Assembly: GCA_003152695.1 (NCBI GenBank)
Contig: PMAT01000066.1
Location: 24,089 to 88,088 of the forward strand
Reading direction: 5' to 3'
Length of the DNA: 64,000 bases
Origin: Acidobacteriaceae bacterium
Lineage (GTDB): Bacteria; Acidobacteriota; Terriglobia; Terriglobales; Acidobacteriaceae
Notes under the pieces: model-generated
What the model saw: only the letters and a program-made list of their open reading frames with translations
What the model was told of the DNA's origin: nothing
The model's database searches: none
Shown: positions 16,081 through 24,893 of the stretch, piece by piece
Layout: every line of letters begins with the position of its first letter
Numbering within the stretch: the first letter of the stretch is position 1
Program-made: the position numbers and the translations under genes

Positions 16081-17358
16081 CTGCTTCTCCACTTCCAGAT
16101 CCAGACCCTCAACCTTGCGCACCACGACGTGCTCGCCGAGGCCGACGCGCGAGCGGGCGTGCGCGTTCCACAGCTCGCCCTGGACAAAGACCTTCCCTTC
16201 CGGATCGATATCGGTGCGCGCTTCACCCACCGCGCCGATCATGCCTTGCAGTCCGGTCACGACTTTGCTGCGTCGCGCCCGTAGGGCAATGGTCATCAGA
16301 AACACCGTGATCAGACCGAGCGGCACGCTCACGCCGAGCGCCGTCCATAACTGCACCCGCATTTGCGGAATGGGGCCATCCACCAGCAGCAGCCCGCCGA
16401 TCGTGAGCAGAGCTATCCCACCGAGGCCGAGGACGCCATGAGTTGCAAATTTGGCCTCCAGGGCAAACAGCACGAACGCGGCAATGATCAGGGTGAACGA
16501 CGCGTACTGCGTGGGCAGCAAGTTGAGCGCAAACAGCGCCAGCAGGATAAAAACCACCCCCACCACTCCGGGCACGATCGCACCTGGGTGATTGAATTCG
16601 GCGTAGAGCGCCAGCGCACCCACCGCCAGCACCAGGAAGGCGATGTTCGGATCGAGCAGAAAATCCAGAATTCTCTGCTTCAGCGTCATGGGCAATTCGT
16701 CGATCGAGTCCCCCGCGAGATGCAGCTTCGCCGTCTTGCCGTCGAAGCGTTTGATGGTGCGGCCGTCGAGTTGATGGAGCAAGTCGTTCTGATCGCGAGC
16801 GACTATGTCGATGAGGTGCTGCTGCAAAGCTTCCTGGTCGGTCCACGACTTCGACTCGCGCACCGCGGTCTCCGCCAGTTGCACGTTGCGTCCCCGAGGC
16901 CCGACGTAGGAGCGCATAAAAGCGGCCGAGTCGTTCTCGACCTTGGCCTTCATGGTGTCATCCATCTTTTCGCCACCGAGGGTGACGGGATGCGCCGCGC
17001 CGGTGTTGGTCCCGGGAGCCATGGCCGCAACGTCGCCGGCTTCGAGGATGAAGAAGCCTGCGGAAGCAGCTCGCGCGCCACTGGGGGCGACGTAGATGAT
17101 GACCGGAACGGGCGACGCCAGGATCGTCTGGATGATCGTACGCGTGGAATCCAGCAAACCGCCGGGCGTGCTCAGTTCGATAAGTACGGCGTCAGCGTTG
17201 GTCTGGCGAGCGTGTTCGATGGCGCGGTCGATGTACTCGGCCGTAATCGGCTGAATAGTGTCATCTATGCGGATCTTGACGATGCTGTTCGCCGAAGCCA
17301 CGCTGGTGGCAAGAAGCGCCAGCAAGCCACAAGAGAGGATGAAACGAATCCGGGACAT
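16057..17358 (-). CDS. nfeD: Long NfeD protein (ClpP-class protease plus NfeD OB domain)
   Basis: A 433-residue membrane protein. A signal peptide (SCGLLALLATSVASA) is followed by a ClpP-like serine protease domain with IELSTPGGLLDSTR and the nucleophile segment GARAASAGFF. Four to five membrane helices follow, then a C-terminal OB fold (GLQGMIGAVGEA to VEGLDLEV). Such proteases can cut stomatin-type partners, and the slipin gene follows. ATG 17358 has GAAGAAGG upstream; an ATG at 17382 adds 8 residues. The last residues come from the simple repeat. Confidence 0.92.
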   Translation of the reverse strand: MSRIRFILSCGLLALLATSVASANSIVKIRIDDTIQPITAEYIDRAIEHARQTNADAVLIELSTPGGLLDSTRTIIQTILASPVPVIIYVAPSGARAASAGFFILEAGDVAAMAPGTNTGAAHPVTLGGEKMDDTMKAKVENDSAAFMRSYVGPRGRNVQLAETAVRESKSWTDQEALQQHLIDIVARDQNDLLHQLDGRTIKRFDGKTAKLHLAGDSIDELPMTLKQRILDFLLDPNIAFLVLAVGALALYAEFNHPGAIVPGVVGVVFILLALFALNLLPTQYASFTLIIAAFVLFALEAKFATHGVLGLGGIALLTIGGLLLVDGPIPQMRVQLWTALGVSVPLGLITVFLMTIALRARRSKVVTGLQGMIGAVGEARTDIDPEGKVFVQGELWNAHARSRVGLGEHVVVRKVEGLDLEVEKQESVASSQ

Positions 17359-17486
17359 GTGTGCCTTCTTCCGGAGGATCATTGCCGCTGGCCACTAAGA
17401 GCAGTGGTCCCAGTGCGACAAGCGCGCCAGTAGTAGTGCCGGGAAATGTAACGACTACGCCGGCGTTGCCTCCCGGGGCAGTCTTA

Positions 17487-18164
17487 TCATAAATGATGAC
17501 CATGCTCCCCTGGCGGCGTGACAAACTCGGCTGGAGGCCAAGGCCCGCTCAAGCGAAGCCGGACCCCTTGGGACGGTCCGGCGCTTCGCAGCGACGCGAC
17601 GAACCGCTCGCGGCTTTCCCGAGGCACCAACGCGAACCAGCGATGGCTCTTGCGCTCCTGCCGTGCCCGCCACTCGCGCACGCAGCCGGCGGTGACGCCT
17701 TTCAGTTTGCTGTCGATGGCCGCGATCCGTCCTGCCGCCTGCGAACGTCGCTTGAGATACTCTCGGCCGCTGACCGGTGTCGCCAGATCAACCTGCTCAT
17801 CCTCAGCCCAGCTGCCCACCACCTCGTACTGCACGGCATCGCCAATCCGCTCCAGGGCTTCGCGATACAGTTCCTGCCCCTCTGCGAGTTGTGTCTCGAT
17901 TCCATCTTCGTTTTCCAGCAGCGTGGGAAAACGAAACGGAATCGGAGTCGCGGTCGCCAGGATCTCGCGCAGCACCTGGTGAAATTGCAGCGCGGCTTTT
18001 TTTAGCGATTCGGCCGAGCCTAAACATGCTTCAGGATTGGCGATTTCGCTCCAGTACACCTGCACTTCCAGCATCTCACGCGACTCGACCACGCCGTCGC
18101 ACACTCCCGCTGCCATTATCACGATTTGGCTCGGCTGGGTGACGCAATAGAGCAAGCAGGGCAT
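17487..18164 (-). CDS. Orphan GvpL/GvpF family protein
   Basis: A 225-residue protein with the GvpL/F pattern: PIPFRFPTLLENEDGI in the N-terminal half, a helical middle with YEVVGSWAEDEQVDL and REYLKRRSQAAGR, and the closing LSGPWPPAEFV. GvpL/F proteins are accessory or minor proteins of gas vesicles. No gvpA shell gene or other gvp gene is nearby, so a gas-vesicle role here is doubtful. It is encoded upstream of nfeD on the same strand, about 130 bases away. Confidence 0.8.
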   Translation of the reverse strand: MPCLLYCVTQPSQIVIMAAGVCDGVVESREMLEVQVYWSEIANPEACLGSAESLKKAALQFHQVLREILATATPIPFRFPTLLENEDGIETQLAEGQELYREALERIGDAVQYEVVGSWAEDEQVDLATPVSGREYLKRRSQAAGRIAAIDSKLKGVTAGCVREWRARQERKSHRWFALVPRESRERFVASLRSAGPSQGVRLRLSGPWPPAEFVTPPGEHGHHL

Positions 18165-18477
18165 TCAGCGGCTCACGAGGCGTGGTTCTCCACCGCTCAC
18201 TCTCGCACGCGCCCTGTCATTGCGCAACAGAGATGACGAACTCTCTCGACCGTCATCCCATATAACTTTGTCATCCTGACCGAGGGCAGCGAGTCGAAGG
18301 ACTCCTATATTGCCTGCGCATTCGAGCGGTTCGACAACGCAGTACGCCAAGTGCTCACCGTTTCAAAAAGAGGAATTGCTCAGGTGCGAGGCGGAGGAAA
18401 AGAAAACGCGGGAGTGCCAGAGGCAACGAAAAAGTCGTTAAGCCCGGATCACTTACGACAAGGCGATTTTACGCCAG
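18165..18477. other. Intergenic region without a convincing gene
   Basis: The 313 bases contain GTCATCCTGACCGAGGGCAG followed by CGAGTCGAAGGACTCC near 18271-18305. This resembles a dispersed GTCATCCTGAGCGA... intergenic word seen in many soil bacteria. I see no promoter or RNA gene that I would defend. Confidence 0.4.
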
Positions 18478-19077
18478 TTATTGCTTTGGTGGCCCTTGCA
18501 CGTCCTGTGTGACGAACTTCAATGAGCGCAATACGTGATCAAACGCTGCGAGTTCGTCTTGCGTAGCGGCTTCCTTTTCTTTCGACATCGCCACAGAAAA
18601 CACCAAGTTAAACTGCGATCCGGGGTTCACATACGCTACGTACTCGTAGAACTCGTTCCGCGTATAAAACAGCTTTGTCGCGGTCGGGTAATCTGGATGC
18701 TTGACGGCCAAGTCCGTGAATTGTGTACTCGGGTATTGTTTCTTGTACTGATTCATATCGAACGTCATGTTTTGCTGTGGGTCTTCGGTCGTCTTGCTAT
18801 TTAACCTGACGCGTATTGTTACATGATGGGAACGGGACGACTGTGCGCGTGGAAAAAAGATAGCGTTCACGCCGTACTCTCTGGCGACCTGTCCGGTATC
18901 AGTATCCCAATCGTTCGGTTCACTAGCGAGAAAGGCAAATCCCTGACCATAGACGATCAGGCCGTGCATGTCCTTACCCTCGACACGATCGTTGGCTGTG
19001 TTCGATTGACCGAGGGCGGCCCAGGCCATCACCCAGATAAGGCTACCGAGTAGTGCAACACGTGTAAGATTCACCAT
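18478..19077 (-). CDS. Secreted protein of unknown function
   Basis: A 199-residue product with a signal peptide (LGSLIWVMAWAALG) and a globular mature region containing GLIVYGQGFAFLASEPNDWD and AIFFPRAQSSRSHHVTIRVRLN, and ending in AAFDHVLRSLKFV. The shape resembles small periplasmic proteins of the PsbP/DUF1795 style, but I cannot name a family. No conserved catalytic residues are visible. It stands alone between a low-information region and a possible MITE-like element. Confidence 0.65.
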   Translation of the reverse strand: MVNLTRVALLGSLIWVMAWAALGQSNTANDRVEGKDMHGLIVYGQGFAFLASEPNDWDTDTGQVAREYGVNAIFFPRAQSSRSHHVTIRVRLNSKTTEDPQQNMTFDMNQYKKQYPSTQFTDLAVKHPDYPTATKLFYTRNEFYEYVAYVNPGSQFNLVFSVAMSKEKEAATQDELAAFDHVLRSLKFVTQDVQGPPKQ

Positions 19078-19195
19078 TGTCTCGGCTCAGGTCTCTGCTT
19101 GATACCAGCCAATTACACCACTGAAGACAGGCACAGAGGAGTGACGCAGGTCACGAGCACCGCGGTTGAGGGTAACTGTTGTGAACAGGCGTGGG

Positions 19196-19334
19196 TGTTG
19201 AAAAAGTCCATTTTTCCGAAAATCGACCCAAAATGGGTGACCAGAAATGTATACCCGGGGCGGAGAAAATCCTTTATAAGGCATCCTAGTGCAACGAATT
19301 TTCTGCGCGATCTCTGCAAGCGAGTTTTTCAACA
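19196..19334. repeat. Possible MITE-like element with TGTTGAAAAA ends
   Basis: About 139 bases are bounded by TGTTGAAAAAGTC (19196-19208) and GAGTTTTTCAACA (19322-19334), which are near-perfect inverted repeats. Such TGTTGAAAAA ends are common at the borders of some transposase-carrying elements. No transposase frame lies inside. A target-site duplication is not evident. The internal GACCCAAAATGGGTGACC is also partly palindromic. Confidence 0.4.
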
Positions 19335-19443
19335 GCCACAGGCGTTACCATAAGCGATCCGAATAAGGGTAGCGTCCCGCCATCTCCCGCGACCTCCCGT
19401 CATTTTGCCAAAATACATTACTGCCCCTGAATTTCGTGCCGCG

Positions 19444-19806
19444 TCAGCTCACCAGGTACTCCAGCGCTTCCCCGCGGGTGGCGAAGGTCGGGATCTGGCG
19501 GGCGGAGAAGGTGCGGATGGAATCGTAGAACGCTTTGGGAAGGTTTTCGGTCAGCACCCAAGCTGACCGTTTCAAGTGAGGGCGATGGAAGACTGCTGAG
19601 ATTTTAAGGTGCTCGACCGCCTCGCGGCTGAATTGCGCGCCGGTGAAATCGCCCAGCAACAGCACCGATCCCAGTGGCTCGCGGGTGACGAAATCGGGCA
19701 GTAGGTCGGCAATCGTGGCTATCTCAGCCGCCGTGCAATGGCTGCAATCCACCAGCAGGATGCGCTGGTCCCGATGCGTAATGAACCGAATGCGATCCAA
19801 TGCCAC
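19444..19806 (-). CDS. STAS/SpoIIAA-like protein, unknown role
   Basis: A 120-residue protein with the order ILLVDCSHCTAAEI, GSVLLLGDFTGAQFSREAVEHL, HRPHLKRSAWVL, IRTFSARQIPTFATRGEALEYL. This matches a small STAS-like family I have seen near signalling genes, with a strand-helix fold ending in the EEALEWL-type helix. No phosphorylated Ser typical of anti-sigma antagonists is evident. The GTG start overlaps AGGAG, so a TTG two codons further in is the better start. Confidence 0.6.
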   Translation of the reverse strand: MALDRIRFITHRDQRILLVDCSHCTAAEIATIADLLPDFVTREPLGSVLLLGDFTGAQFSREAVEHLKISAVFHRPHLKRSAWVLTENLPKAFYDSIRTFSARQIPTFATRGEALEYLVS

Positions 19807-19946
19807 TCCTGTCCAGCGATCCGGTACAGCCTCGTCTGCTGATATCCAAGACTAAGTTGCGCAGTTTACTTCAGAACGTGGCGTGACTCAAGCGGCGGCT
19901 TCCTGCGGCAGTGAATCCGCACCCCGCTTCGTGATAGTTTTGAACC

Positions 19947-20576
19947 ATGATCCACGAGATCTTCCCGGTCGGCCCGCTGCAATGCAATTGCTCGGTGATC
20001 GGCGATGAACAGACCAAAGAGGCCATGGTCATCGATCCCGGCGATGACATCGCAGACGTGATGGCCGTGGTGCAGCGTCACGGGCTGACGGTGAAGCAAA
20101 TTGTCGTCACCCACGCGCACATTGATCACGTGGGTGGAGCGATGAAGCTGAAGCGTCTGACCGGCGCGCCCATTCTGCTAAACCAAAACGATCACGCCCT
20201 GCTGAAGATGCTGGACGTGCAAGCGACATGGATCGGCATGCCCACTCCGGAAAAGGTGGTGATCGACGCCAGCCTCAGCGCGGGCGACCAAGTCCGCGCG
20301 GGCAGCCTGATCGCGGACGTTCTGCATACGCCCGGTCACACCGAGGGCAGCATTTGCCTGTATTTCGCGCCCGAGAAGAAGCTGATCGCGGGCGATACTT
20401 TGTTCGCGGGCTCGATTGGCCGCACCGACTTGCCGGGCGGCTCGTACAAAAAGATCATGCAGTCGTTGCACGGCCCCGTGCTGGCGCTGCCCGACGAGAC
20501 CATCGTGGTGCCCGGACACGGACCGCTGACCACCATCGGCGAAGAGCGCGCCAGCAACCCCTTCCTGGTGGGCTGA
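19947..20576 (+). CDS. MBL-fold metallo-hydrolase (glyoxalase II-like)
   Basis: The 209-residue product has the metallo-beta-lactamase metal motif THAHIDH at residues 55-61, then HTPGHTEGS, AGDTLFAGSIGRTDLPGG and VPGHGPLTTIGEE. It is a single domain, shorter than classical glyoxalase II, and resembles the YcbL/GloB-like group that hydrolyses thioesters or related substrates with two metal ions. The substrate is not known. It is transcribed toward the flippase gene, with an inverted simple repeat between them. Confidence 0.88.
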   Translation: MIHEIFPVGPLQCNCSVIGDEQTKEAMVIDPGDDIADVMAVVQRHGLTVKQIVVTHAHIDHVGGAMKLKRLTGAPILLNQNDHALLKMLDVQATWIGMPTPEKVVIDASLSAGDQVRAGSLIADVLHTPGHTEGSICLYFAPEKKLIAGDTLFAGSIGRTDLPGGSYKKIMQSLHGPVLALPDETIVVPGHGPLTTIGEERASNPFLVG

Positions 20577-20682
20577 AACGAATCGCTATTCGCTTTTCGC
20601 TCCTCGCTCCTCGCTCTTCGCCGGACAGCGCTCTAGAGAAGTTTTGCTTTGGCGAGGAGCGAAGAGCGAAAGGCGAACAGCG
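20577..20682. repeat. Inverted pair of GCGAAGAGCGAA-type repeats
   Basis: Left words (CGCTATTCGCTTTTCGC, CTCCTCGCTCTTCGCC) and right words (GGCGAGGAGCGAAGAGCG, AAAGGCGAACAGCG) face each other around 20631. They lie between two convergent genes and could fold as a long imperfect hairpin. The right arm is read as the last 17 codons of the flippase gene. Words match the patch at 5027-5056. Confidence 0.5.
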
Positions 20683-22018
20683 TCTCCCCCTCAGCCGCCA
20701 GTTCCTGCTTAAACAACCTATGCACAATAACGCTTTGCGGTACTACCAGCACGAAGAGGTAGGACAGAATCGTTCCGCCAATCACGCCGAGCGAGCCGAC
20801 GTGCCGCACCAGCGCGATGGACAACGCGATATTCACCACTGCCGCCACGATCGACAGTGCGGCCTGCTCACGGATCCGGTTCAGGGCCGCCAGCAAACAG
20901 GATTCGACGCTCATGAATCCGCTGATCAGCGCCCACACTCCCATCGCCAGCAACAGGGGAAATGTTGGCACAGCCGCCGCACCCGCCCACAACCGAATCA
21001 AGGTGCGGCCACAACCGATCAGCACAGCCACGCAGCATAGATTGAGCACGACGGTGCCTTTCATGGTCACAGAGAAGGTGCGCCGTATCCAGCCATAGTC
21101 GCGCTTGGCATAAGCTTCTGCGTAGGCCGGCCAGAGCGCTGGAAAGATGAGCGACTGCAATACCGCGGCGAGTCCCACCAGTCGCCAGGTAACGCTGTAA
21201 GGCGTTACCTCCGCCGCTCCCAGATAATGACTGACGACGATATTGTCGGAGCTGAACACGACCACCGCCGCCACTTGAATCAGAAAAAAGGAAGAGCCGG
21301 AATCAAGCAGTTCCCTGCTGGTCGAGCGGTCGAGCAGCGAAGGCCGGGGCAGGAGCCACGGCTTGTGCCACGTGATCACAAGAATCAGGTTAGCCAGGCT
21401 GGCAAAAGTCAGGCATCCCACCGACATCACAAACAGCACCGGCATCGAGACGCGCAAGGTGATGCCCAGGGCAAGCCCGATCACACCGGCCACTGCTCCG
21501 GCACAGACGGCGTAATTGTTGCGATGCAGCTCCTGGTAGCCGGCGAGCAGCTTCGCGCCTAAGTTGCACGGCAGGCCAAGCAACATCAGTGCGACAGCAA
21601 CCGCGACCGTGTCTCGCACCTCGGCCGCCGGCACGTGCGCACTCACATTGAACAAGCTCATCCAGTTCACGCGAGAAGAGACAGCGGCGAATACTCCGCC
21701 CACAACCGCCGCAATGGTTCCGGTGACCAGCAGCGCGTTGCTGAAATAGCGCGCTGCGGACGCTTTGTCGTCGAGCGCGTAGGCCCGCGAGATGCTATTG
21801 GTTAGTGTGTTGGCAATGCCGAGGTCCAGCAGGTTGATCCACACTACGGTCGTGGTGATGGTCGCCCACACGCCATAGCGTTCGGCGCCCAGGTAGCGCA
21901 CGGCGAGGGGCAACGACACCAGCGTGATTGCGGCCGACAGCAGCCTCGCGGCAGCACCCGACGACACTGCCTTCGCGATTCGACCGTAACGGGATGCCGG
22001 CAAGCACGTTAAGGGCAT
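20633..22018 (-). CDS. Oligosaccharide flippase / polysaccharide export MATE-like protein
   Basis: A 461-residue multi-pass membrane protein of the MOP/Wzx type, with about 12-14 hydrophobic segments. ARLLSAAITLVSLPLAVRYLGAERYGVWATI at the N-terminus and DLGIANTLTN are hallmark segments. It would flip lipid-linked glycans across the inner membrane. ATG 22018 lies 10 bases after the GT9 gene; a longer frame to 22369 merely reads through that gene. The C-terminal 17 residues (starting ETLFAFRSS) are encoded by the simple repeat, so the original end may be shorter. Confidence 0.85.
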   Translation of the reverse strand: MPLTCLPASRYGRIAKAVSSGAAARLLSAAITLVSLPLAVRYLGAERYGVWATITTTVVWINLLDLGIANTLTNSISRAYALDDKASAARYFSNALLVTGTIAAVVGGVFAAVSSRVNWMSLFNVSAHVPAAEVRDTVAVAVALMLLGLPCNLGAKLLAGYQELHRNNYAVCAGAVAGVIGLALGITLRVSMPVLFVMSVGCLTFASLANLILVITWHKPWLLPRPSLLDRSTSRELLDSGSSFFLIQVAAVVVFSSDNIVVSHYLGAAEVTPYSVTWRLVGLAAVLQSLIFPALWPAYAEAYAKRDYGWIRRTFSVTMKGTVVLNLCCVAVLIGCGRTLIRLWAGAAAVPTFPLLLAMGVWALISGFMSVESCLLAALNRIREQAALSIVAAVVNIALSIALVRHVGSLGVIGGTILSYLFVLVVPQSVIVHRLFKQELAAEGETLFAFRSSLLAKAKLL

Positions 22019-22028
22019 GGCTGGTCTT

Positions 22029-23369
22029 TCAAGGCAGGTCCGCTGTCCTGTTCCTTGCAACCTTGGAAAGTTCTGCCGCTCTGCTGAGTGCAACTGCCGC
22101 GGCAGGATCAATTGCCGGGCGAGAATGGTCACTATGCGGAGGCGACACCTTCGCCTGGATGCACGACGGTAGAGACTGATCGCTCCGCAGCAACTCGCGC
22201 ACGGCGGCAACTGCCTGCTCCACGGACACAGCCTTGATGCAATGCGGCTCCGAGGAGAGGCACTCTGCTCTGCACGCCTCCAGCCCAGCCTCCGGTTGCA
22301 GAACGCGCACTCGATCACAATAAGGCGCGAAGCGGATGGGACTGTTGGCATGGTTGGGATCGCCGCCACTCGGATGCCGTGAAATTACAATAGTCTTGCA
22401 ATTCATCGCGCCCGCCAGATGGGCGCTTCCGCTGTCGTTCCCGATAAAAAGATCGCAGCGCTCCAGCACGGCACACACCTTACGAAGCGGCGCGCCACTA
22501 ATGATGATGGCTTCGCAGCACAGAAGCTTGTCAAGCTTGCAGGCTTCTTCCCATTCGCCATCTGAGCAAATGATCACCGGCTGCATGCGATGTTCCTTCC
22601 AGAGTTGCGCCAGGCTCTGGGCATAGTTTTCCAGCGGCCATCGGCGGCTGGCGCTCCGGCCACCGATACCGACGGCGACCAGGGTGCTTGAGGCGGGCAC
22701 GTTCGCCAGCAGCTTCGACGCGAATTCACGGTCGTGCTGGGTGAGGCTGATGTCCAGTTTGCTGTCTTCGACCTTCCCACCCAGGGCGCTTACGATCTCG
22801 AGGTTGCGCAACACTTCGTGTTGAACCGGACCCGCCGCAAGACAGGCGCTGAATGCCGTGTCGAATCCGCGATTGTGGCGCTGCTTGGCGGGCGAGGCCA
22901 ACTCGGTGTAGCCCACCCGTTGCTTGGCATCGACCAGTGAGGCCAGAAATGTCGCGAGTTGGTCATCAACATCCCACCTCGGAGAGATGGCAAGGTCGAA
23001 GCGCCTGCCTCGCAATCGGCCCCAATAGAGCCTCAGCACCGACAGCAGAGTTCGCACCCGCGCTGGCAGCCACACAGTCCGTAACGGGCGCAAACTTATG
23101 ATCTCGTCAATGTGCGGATTGGTTACGAGGAGTTGGCGGAAGGCCTCCTGCACAACCACTGTGCAACAGGATCCAGGGAAGGCACGCTTCAGTTCCCGGA
23201 AAAGAGGCGTAGTCAGCACTACGTCGCCGAGGCCATCGAGCCGGATGACAAGCAAAGTCAGAGTATCGCGACGAGGAGAGTCGTCCCTGGCTGCCGGCGC
23301 CAGGTGGGCGCGCCAGAAGATCGCCAACTTTGTGGGCACGCGAACGGACAAGAACAGAGGCGGCAGCAT
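22029..23369 (-). CDS. Glycosyltransferase family 9 (heptosyltransferase-like)
   Basis: A 446-residue glycosyltransferase with LLVIRLDGLGDVVLTTPLFRELKRAFPG, the GT9 N-terminal signature, and GNDSGSAHLAGAM in the C-terminal nucleotide-sugar domain. GT9 enzymes add ADP-heptose to LPS core or similar glycans. The position 21 bases after hldE fits with use of ADP-heptose made by its neighbours. The ATG follows GGAGAGG. The C-terminal 60 residues are not part of the standard fold and look weakly conserved. Confidence 0.88.
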   Translation of the reverse strand: MLPPLFLSVRVPTKLAIFWRAHLAPAARDDSPRRDTLTLLVIRLDGLGDVVLTTPLFRELKRAFPGSCCTVVVQEAFRQLLVTNPHIDEIISLRPLRTVWLPARVRTLLSVLRLYWGRLRGRRFDLAISPRWDVDDQLATFLASLVDAKQRVGYTELASPAKQRHNRGFDTAFSACLAAGPVQHEVLRNLEIVSALGGKVEDSKLDISLTQHDREFASKLLANVPASSTLVAVGIGGRSASRRWPLENYAQSLAQLWKEHRMQPVIICSDGEWEEACKLDKLLCCEAIIISGAPLRKVCAVLERCDLFIGNDSGSAHLAGAMNCKTIVISRHPSGGDPNHANSPIRFAPYCDRVRVLQPEAGLEACRAECLSSEPHCIKAVSVEQAVAAVRELLRSDQSLPSCIQAKVSPPHSDHSRPAIDPAAAVALSRAAELSKVARNRTADLP

Positions 23370-23390
23370 CGATCCTCTCCAACCTGTGAA

Positions 23391-24893
23391 TCAGGCCCTG
23401 ACAGCGGAGGAGGCCAGCCTCGACGAAGGTTTCGTCCCCGCCCTCGCAATCAACTGTGTGGTGCTGATTCCCTCGACCAAAGGTATGAGTTCGACACGCC
23501 CGCCCCAGAACCGCACTTCGCGGGCCCCCACGACAGCCTCTTCGCGGTAGTCGCCACCTTTCACCAACACGTCCGGACGAATCGCCTCGATCAGTGTCAA
23601 AGGTGTGCTTTCGTTGAAGACGATCACCGCGTCCACCGCGCTGAGAGCGGCCAGAATCCGCGCGCGCTCATGTTCGCCCACGATGGGCCGCAACGGTCCC
23701 TTGATCTGGCGTACCGACGCATCGCTGTTGAGCGCGACAATCAGGCGATCGCCCTTGCGGCGCGCCTGCTCCAGCAAACTGATGTGCCCGATGTGCAGGA
23801 TGTCGAAGCATCCGTTGGTCAGAACCACGGAGTCGCCGGCAGATCGCCACGTCGCCACGCGGGAAAGCAGCCGCTTCAAGGGCAAGATTTTTTCCTCCAG
23901 GTGCAGCGCAAGTTCTTGCGACAATGCGCCCAGCAACTCTTCGCGCTGAATGGGAACGGTGCCCACCTTGTTCACCACGATTCCCGCCGCGAGGTTTGCC
24001 AACTGGGCCGCAGTCTCGATCTCGACCTGGCACGCCAACGCCAGCGCCAGGACTGCCATGACCGTATCCCCCGCTCCGGAAACGTCGTAAACCTGGCGGA
24101 CAACTGCGGGCGCATGGAGGCGCGAGTTCTTGCGCAAGACGGCAATGCCCTTGTCGCCCAGCGTCACCACCATGAACTCCATATCCAGCGAAGCGAGCAT
24201 GGCATGGCCGGCGGCCAGCACTCGATCGATGTCAGAGAAAGGCTCGCCGGTAGCTGCCGCCAGTTCCTTCAGGTTGGGACAGACCGTAGTGGCGCCATGG
24301 TAGCGCGAAAAATCTCGCTGCTTAGGATCCACCAGGACGGGGACCCCTAGCTTGCCCGCTTCCGCAATGATGAAACGGCACACGACTTCCGTCAGGACAC
24401 CTTTGGCGTAATCGGAGAGCACAACAATGTCGGCGTTCGGCAGTGAGGTGGACACGCTCTTCAGCAGCTCTGCATAAGCCGCGTTGGAAGGTGACGGCGC
24501 GGCCTCGGTATCGAGTCGCATCATTTGCTGGTTGCCAGAAAAGATGCGCAGCTTGGTGGTCGTCGGAATGGCCTCAACTGCGCTTAAAGCTGGCTCAACC
24601 CCCGCTTCGGCCAGCATGGATTCCAATCTTTCCTGCTCGGTGTCGCCGCCGCCGAACCCCGCGACTGTGACGCAAGCCCCCAGCCCTGCAAGGTTCATGG
24701 CTACGTTGGCCGCGCCTCCCGGTCGCTCGTTATGCCAGGTAGCGCGAACCACGGGGACTGGCGCTTCTGGCGAAATACGTTGCACATCGCCCCAGATGTA
24801 CTTGTCCAACATGACGTCGCCGACCACCAGCACCCGAACATTGTGCCAGCCCGACTCGACGAGAGCGACAATGCCAGGTAAGTTGGCGATCAC
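23391..24893 (-). CDS. hldE: Bifunctional heptose-7-phosphate kinase / heptose-1-phosphate adenylyltransferase
   Basis: A 500-residue cytoplasmic enzyme. The N-terminal part is a PfkB-type sugar kinase (RVLVVGDVMLDKYIWGDV; NERPGGAANVA; catalytic GAGDT near residue 291). The C-terminal part is a nucleotidyltransferase with TNGCFDILHIGH and DVLVKGGDY. It makes ADP-heptose precursors for LPS. The GTG start overlaps the gmhA stop as GTGA, so the two are translationally coupled; the longer frame to 25175 only overlaps gmhA. No gmhB is visible. Confidence 0.95.
   Translation of the reverse strand: MIANLPGIVALVESGWHNVRVLVVGDVMLDKYIWGDVQRISPEAPVPVVRATWHNERPGGAANVAMNLAGLGACVTVAGFGGGDTEQERLESMLAEAGVEPALSAVEAIPTTTKLRIFSGNQQMMRLDTEAAPSPSNAAYAELLKSVSTSLPNADIVVLSDYAKGVLTEVVCRFIIAEAGKLGVPVLVDPKQRDFSRYHGATTVCPNLKELAAATGEPFSDIDRVLAAGHAMLASLDMEFMVVTLGDKGIAVLRKNSRLHAPAVVRQVYDVSGAGDTVMAVLALALACQVEIETAAQLANLAAGIVVNKVGTVPIQREELLGALSQELALHLEEKILPLKRLLSRVATWRSAGDSVVLTNGCFDILHIGHISLLEQARRKGDRLIVALNSDASVRQIKGPLRPIVGEHERARILAALSAVDAVIVFNESTPLTLIEAIRPDVLVKGGDYREEAVVGAREVRFWGGRVELIPLVEGISTTQLIARAGTKPSSRLASSAVRA

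Noticed and set aside
17487-18164. A gas-vesicle operon
   Set aside because: Only a GvpL/F-type gene is present; no gvpA or other component exists within the window.
23112-24350. A 412-residue plus-strand open frame opposite the GT9 and hldE genes
   Set aside because: It spans two real genes on the other strand and has no motif.
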